Source of the DNA: Streptoalloteichus tenebrarius
Lineage (GTDB): Bacteria; Actinomycetota; Actinomycetes; Mycobacteriales; Pseudonocardiaceae
Assembly: GCF_024171885.1 (NCBI RefSeq)
Contig: NZ_JAMTCP010000016.1
Span: forward strand, 1 to 64,000
Reading direction: 5' to 3'
Length of the DNA stretch: 64,000 nt
Numbering within the stretch: position 1 is the stretch's first letter; every line of letters begins with the position of its first letter. A program made the translations under genes and the position numbers. The notes beneath the pieces were generated by a model. The model did no database searches and was not told where the DNA came from. It worked only from the letters and a program-made list of their open reading frames with translations. Below, one piece after another: positions 63,770-64,000 of this stretch.

Positions 63770-64000
63770 TCAGCCACAGGGGCCGTCGTCGGCGGCGTTG
63801 ACCGTGGACAGGTCGTTCGGCAGCGGACCCGCCGGCGGCTTCTGGTCGCCCGGCTTCTGCTCCCCCTGCGGGGGCTCGCTGCCCGGCTTGACCACCCTGC
63901 CGTCGAAGTTGGCGCCGAGCACGAGCTGGATCGCGCCGCCCAGCGACGGGTCCTCGACCAGCTCCGCGCTCGGCACGGCGGACTTGAGCGTCCTGGCCTG
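63770..64000 (-). CDS. LCP/LytR-type protein, C-terminal end only
   Basis: The leftward frame runs off the right edge of the window. Visible: SAVPSAELVEDPSLGGAIQLVLGANFDG, given here as the typical end of a LytR_C domain (overlapping pieces SAELVEDPSLGG and QLVLGANFDGRVV), then a Pro/Lys/Gln-rich tail ending AADDGPCG. Such domains close LytR-CpsA-Psr proteins, which attach glycopolymers to peptidoglycan. Rv0822c has this position in M. tuberculosis. The catalytic part is outside the window. Confidence 0.75.
   Translation of the reverse strand, partial: QARTLKSAVPSAELVEDPSLGGAIQLVLGANFDGRVVKPGSEPPQGEQKPGDQKPPAGPLPNDLSTVNAADDGPCG

Overview
The window is very GC-rich DNA with dense, mostly translationally coupled genes. 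It comes from a filamentous actinomycete. Gene content (mycothiol synthase MshD, GlnR-type regulator, DUF3073, LmeA, PPE-like WXG protein, DUF3558 lipoproteins, the RsiG family) and frequent leaderless starts (a TANNNT -10 box 6-7 nt before GTG/ATG) fit the order Pseudonocardiales (a Saccharothrix/Actinosynnema/Lentzea-like organism). The genus is an inference.

Layout. 0-2.4 kb: the end of a DUF3558 lipoprotein, a frameshifted second copy of it, and a PPE-like type VII secretion-associated protein. 2.6-11.3 kb: purC, a DUF2334 deacetylase-like gene, an MBL-fold hydrolase, a secreted trypsin-like protease, an epimerase, then the coupled purS-purQ-purL operon. 11.9-16.6 kb: three tandem paralogous SAM methyltransferases coupled to a PAS-GGDEF-EAL cyclic-di-GMP enzyme. 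16.6-17.3 kb: a structured, DnaA-box-bearing intergenic block. 17.3-21.9 kb: a GH2 exo-glucosaminidase-like secreted enzyme followed by a GH15 enzyme. 22-24.5 kb: an SCP2-like protein, a maleylpyruvate isomerase-fold protein and an AbiEi/VSR-like protein. 25-27.9 kb: purF and purM. 28.2-40.6 kb: a complete myo-inositol catabolic locus (mmsA and a LacI regulator leftward; iolG, iolE, ABC transporter, iolC, aldolase, iolB, iolD rightward) around a pair of palindromic operators. 41-47 kb: DUF3073, an unknown protein, an MT0933-like antitoxin, MFS transporter, asparaginase, an RsiG-like anti-sigma factor and a BKACE enzyme. 47-58.7 kb: ygfZ, a Fur-family regulator, pabC, pxpB/pxpC, nitrobindin, a small membrane protein, a sulfur operon (cysteine-rich leader peptide, DUF4395, sulfurtransferase, DUF1416), thioredoxin, lmeA, hydrolase, glnR, mshD. 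58.9-64 kb: pstS-C-A-B and convergent phoU, each end with a PHO box, then the end of an LCP-family gene.

From memory of the Mycobacterium tuberculosis map, the backbone follows Rv0803-Rv0822c (purL, Rv0807, purF, purM, Rv0810c, Rv0811c, Rv0812, Rv0813c, sseC2, cysA2, thiX, lmeA, glnR, mshD, phoT, phoY2, LCP gene). The accessory content sits between these markers: the methyltransferase/c-di-GMP operon, the glycoside hydrolases, the inositol locus, and the MFS-asparaginase-RsiG-BKACE group.

The most interesting points are the methyltransferase/c-di-GMP operon, an RsiG homologue with one altered signature residue in the same window, a leaderless cysteine leader peptide ahead of the sulfurtransferase operon, a 32-bp perfect operator over the MFS promoter, a dispersed ~45-bp repeat pair, and a perfect G/C-tract palindrome before purF. 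No tRNA, rRNA, insertion sequence or CRISPR array was seen.
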